Source: JAUIAS01 sp030425395 (GTDB lineage: Bacteria; Pseudomonadota; Alphaproteobacteria; Rhodobacterales; Rhodobacteraceae). Taken from it: a stretch of 64,000 nt of DNA. The position numbers were made by a program, and so were the translations under genes. The stretch lies in contig CP121336.1 in NCBI GenBank assembly GCA_043553855.1, positions 2,170,001-2,234,000 on the forward strand, read 5' to 3'. Under the pieces are notes generated by a model, which did no database searches, was not told the DNA's origin, and saw nothing but the letters and a program-made list of their open reading frames with translations. Positions 63,528-64,000 of this stretch are shown here, piece after piece. Each line of letters starts with the position of its first letter. The stretch's first letter is position 1.

Positions 63528-64000
63528 TCAGTTGGCGGGGCTGCTGCCGCTCCGCGGCAGAGCAAAATAATTGAAGGCAAGGAACGGATAGCGGCGGTAG
63601 GCCGCGAATTGTTCGGGGCTGATGGGCGGACGCCCATAGAACAGATCGAAGGCCGCATAGATGTCATAGCCCATGTCGTCGCCAAGCCAGTGCACCATCG
63701 CGTCGGCCTGACCGGCGTCGATGTTGTCATCGTCAAGGGCACCGGCCTCGAACATGATAACCGGAGTTTCGCGGGTCAGCGTCGCCGCCCCACCCCGCAG
63801 GGCCGGATATTCGAACCCTTCTACGTCGATCTTGATGAAATCGACCCGGTCGTCGCCGATCAGGTCGTCCAGCCGTTCCGCCAGAACGATGATTTCGCGT
63901 GTCGCACCGCGATTGTTGCGGTTGGCCAGCGACGAAAACCCGGGTTGGGACAGGTTCTCGTAAAAACAAACCTCGCCCTGCCGGTCCGATACCGCCACGG
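63528..64000 (-). CDS. FkbM-family methyltransferase (5' end missing)
   Basis: C-terminal part of a SAM-dependent methyltransferase, about 157 residues visible. VAVSDRQGEVCFYEN, DLIGDDRVDFIKIDVEGFEYPALRGG and MFEAG match FkbM, with the IDVEGxE motif. The frame continues to the window edge and the N-terminal SAM loop is beyond it. The target is usually a sugar or polyketide hydroxyl. Confidence 0.82.
   Translation of the reverse strand, partial: VAVSDRQGEVCFYENLSQPGFSSLANRNNRGATREIIVLAERLDDLIGDDRVDFIKIDVEGFEYPALRGGAATLTRETPVIMFEAGALDDDNIDAGQADAMVHWLGDDMGYDIYAAFDLFYGRPPISPEQFAAYRRYPFLAFNYFALPRSGSSPAN

Overview
The window (64 kb, high GC) looks like a chromosomal segment of an alphaproteobacterium of the Roseobacter group (Rhodobacteraceae). 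This rests on the encoded protein types and on gene orders I associate with that group: argH / small lipoprotein / DUF2834 / lysA / TIGR02302, sucA-sucB-MAPEG-lpdA, coxG-S-L-M of the form II type, and zinc-ribbon / ftsE-ftsX-plsC. No rRNA, tRNA or CRISPR array was recognised. Most of the sequence is ordinary core metabolism; the accessory signals are one IS110-type insertion, one low-GC gene inside the 2-oxoglutarate dehydrogenase operon, and a tightly packed glycan operon.

Layout. 1-1958: end of a urea ABC importer (urtC', urtD, urtE). 2189-6675: coxG, coxS, coxL, coxM for a form II molybdenum hydroxylase of the CO dehydrogenase family, with two identical 49-bp hairpin repeats between S/L and L/M, followed by a convergent iclR-type regulator and an enolase-superfamily enzyme (6723-8735, minus). 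9095-16306: a one-direction acyl-CoA degradation operon (fused hydratase/3-hydroxyacyl-CoA dehydrogenase, two overlapping acyl-CoA dehydrogenases, a hotdog thioesterase, an enoyl-CoA hydratase, an acyl-CoA ligase), similar in composition to pimeloyl-CoA (pim) operons. 16313-18666 (minus): DUF1045, rpe and a degenerate DgoK-like protein; phnM is divergent (18716-19855).

19852-26372 (minus): seven genes joined by 4- to 17-base overlaps, encoding four glycosyltransferases, a histidine phosphatase, a polysaccharide deacetylase and a methyltransferase. I see no polymerase, flippase or exporter with them. 26765-30647: a large MscS-type channel, a membrane protein of unknown function, and greA. 30870-32400: an IS110-family element with structured non-coding ends. 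32459-33706: a VOC protein and a divergent SoxR-type regulator sharing an operator/promoter, and an EthD protein. 33926-38260: ETF-ubiquinone oxidoreductase, a TPR protein, ispE. 38257-42338: polyprenyl synthase, DUF2007, TrmN6-like methyltransferase, YdcH-like protein, EamA transporter, LysR regulator.

42445-46302: a 39-residue basic protein with a strong terminator, phaB and phaA, an EAL protein, a TlpA-type thioredoxin. 46325-52318: argH, lipoprotein, DUF2834, lysA, TIGR02302. 52363-56362: zinc-ribbon protein, ftsE, ftsX, plsC, PPOX-type flavoprotein. 56423-63509 (minus): sucA, sucB (two lipoyl domains), the low-GC gene, MAPEG, lpdA. The right edge cuts an FkbM-type methyltransferase. The acyl-CoA operon feeds electrons to ubiquinone through acyl-CoA dehydrogenases, ETF and the ETF-QO encoded here, and acetyl-CoA goes either to the TCA genes or to polyhydroxybutyrate through PhaA and PhaB.
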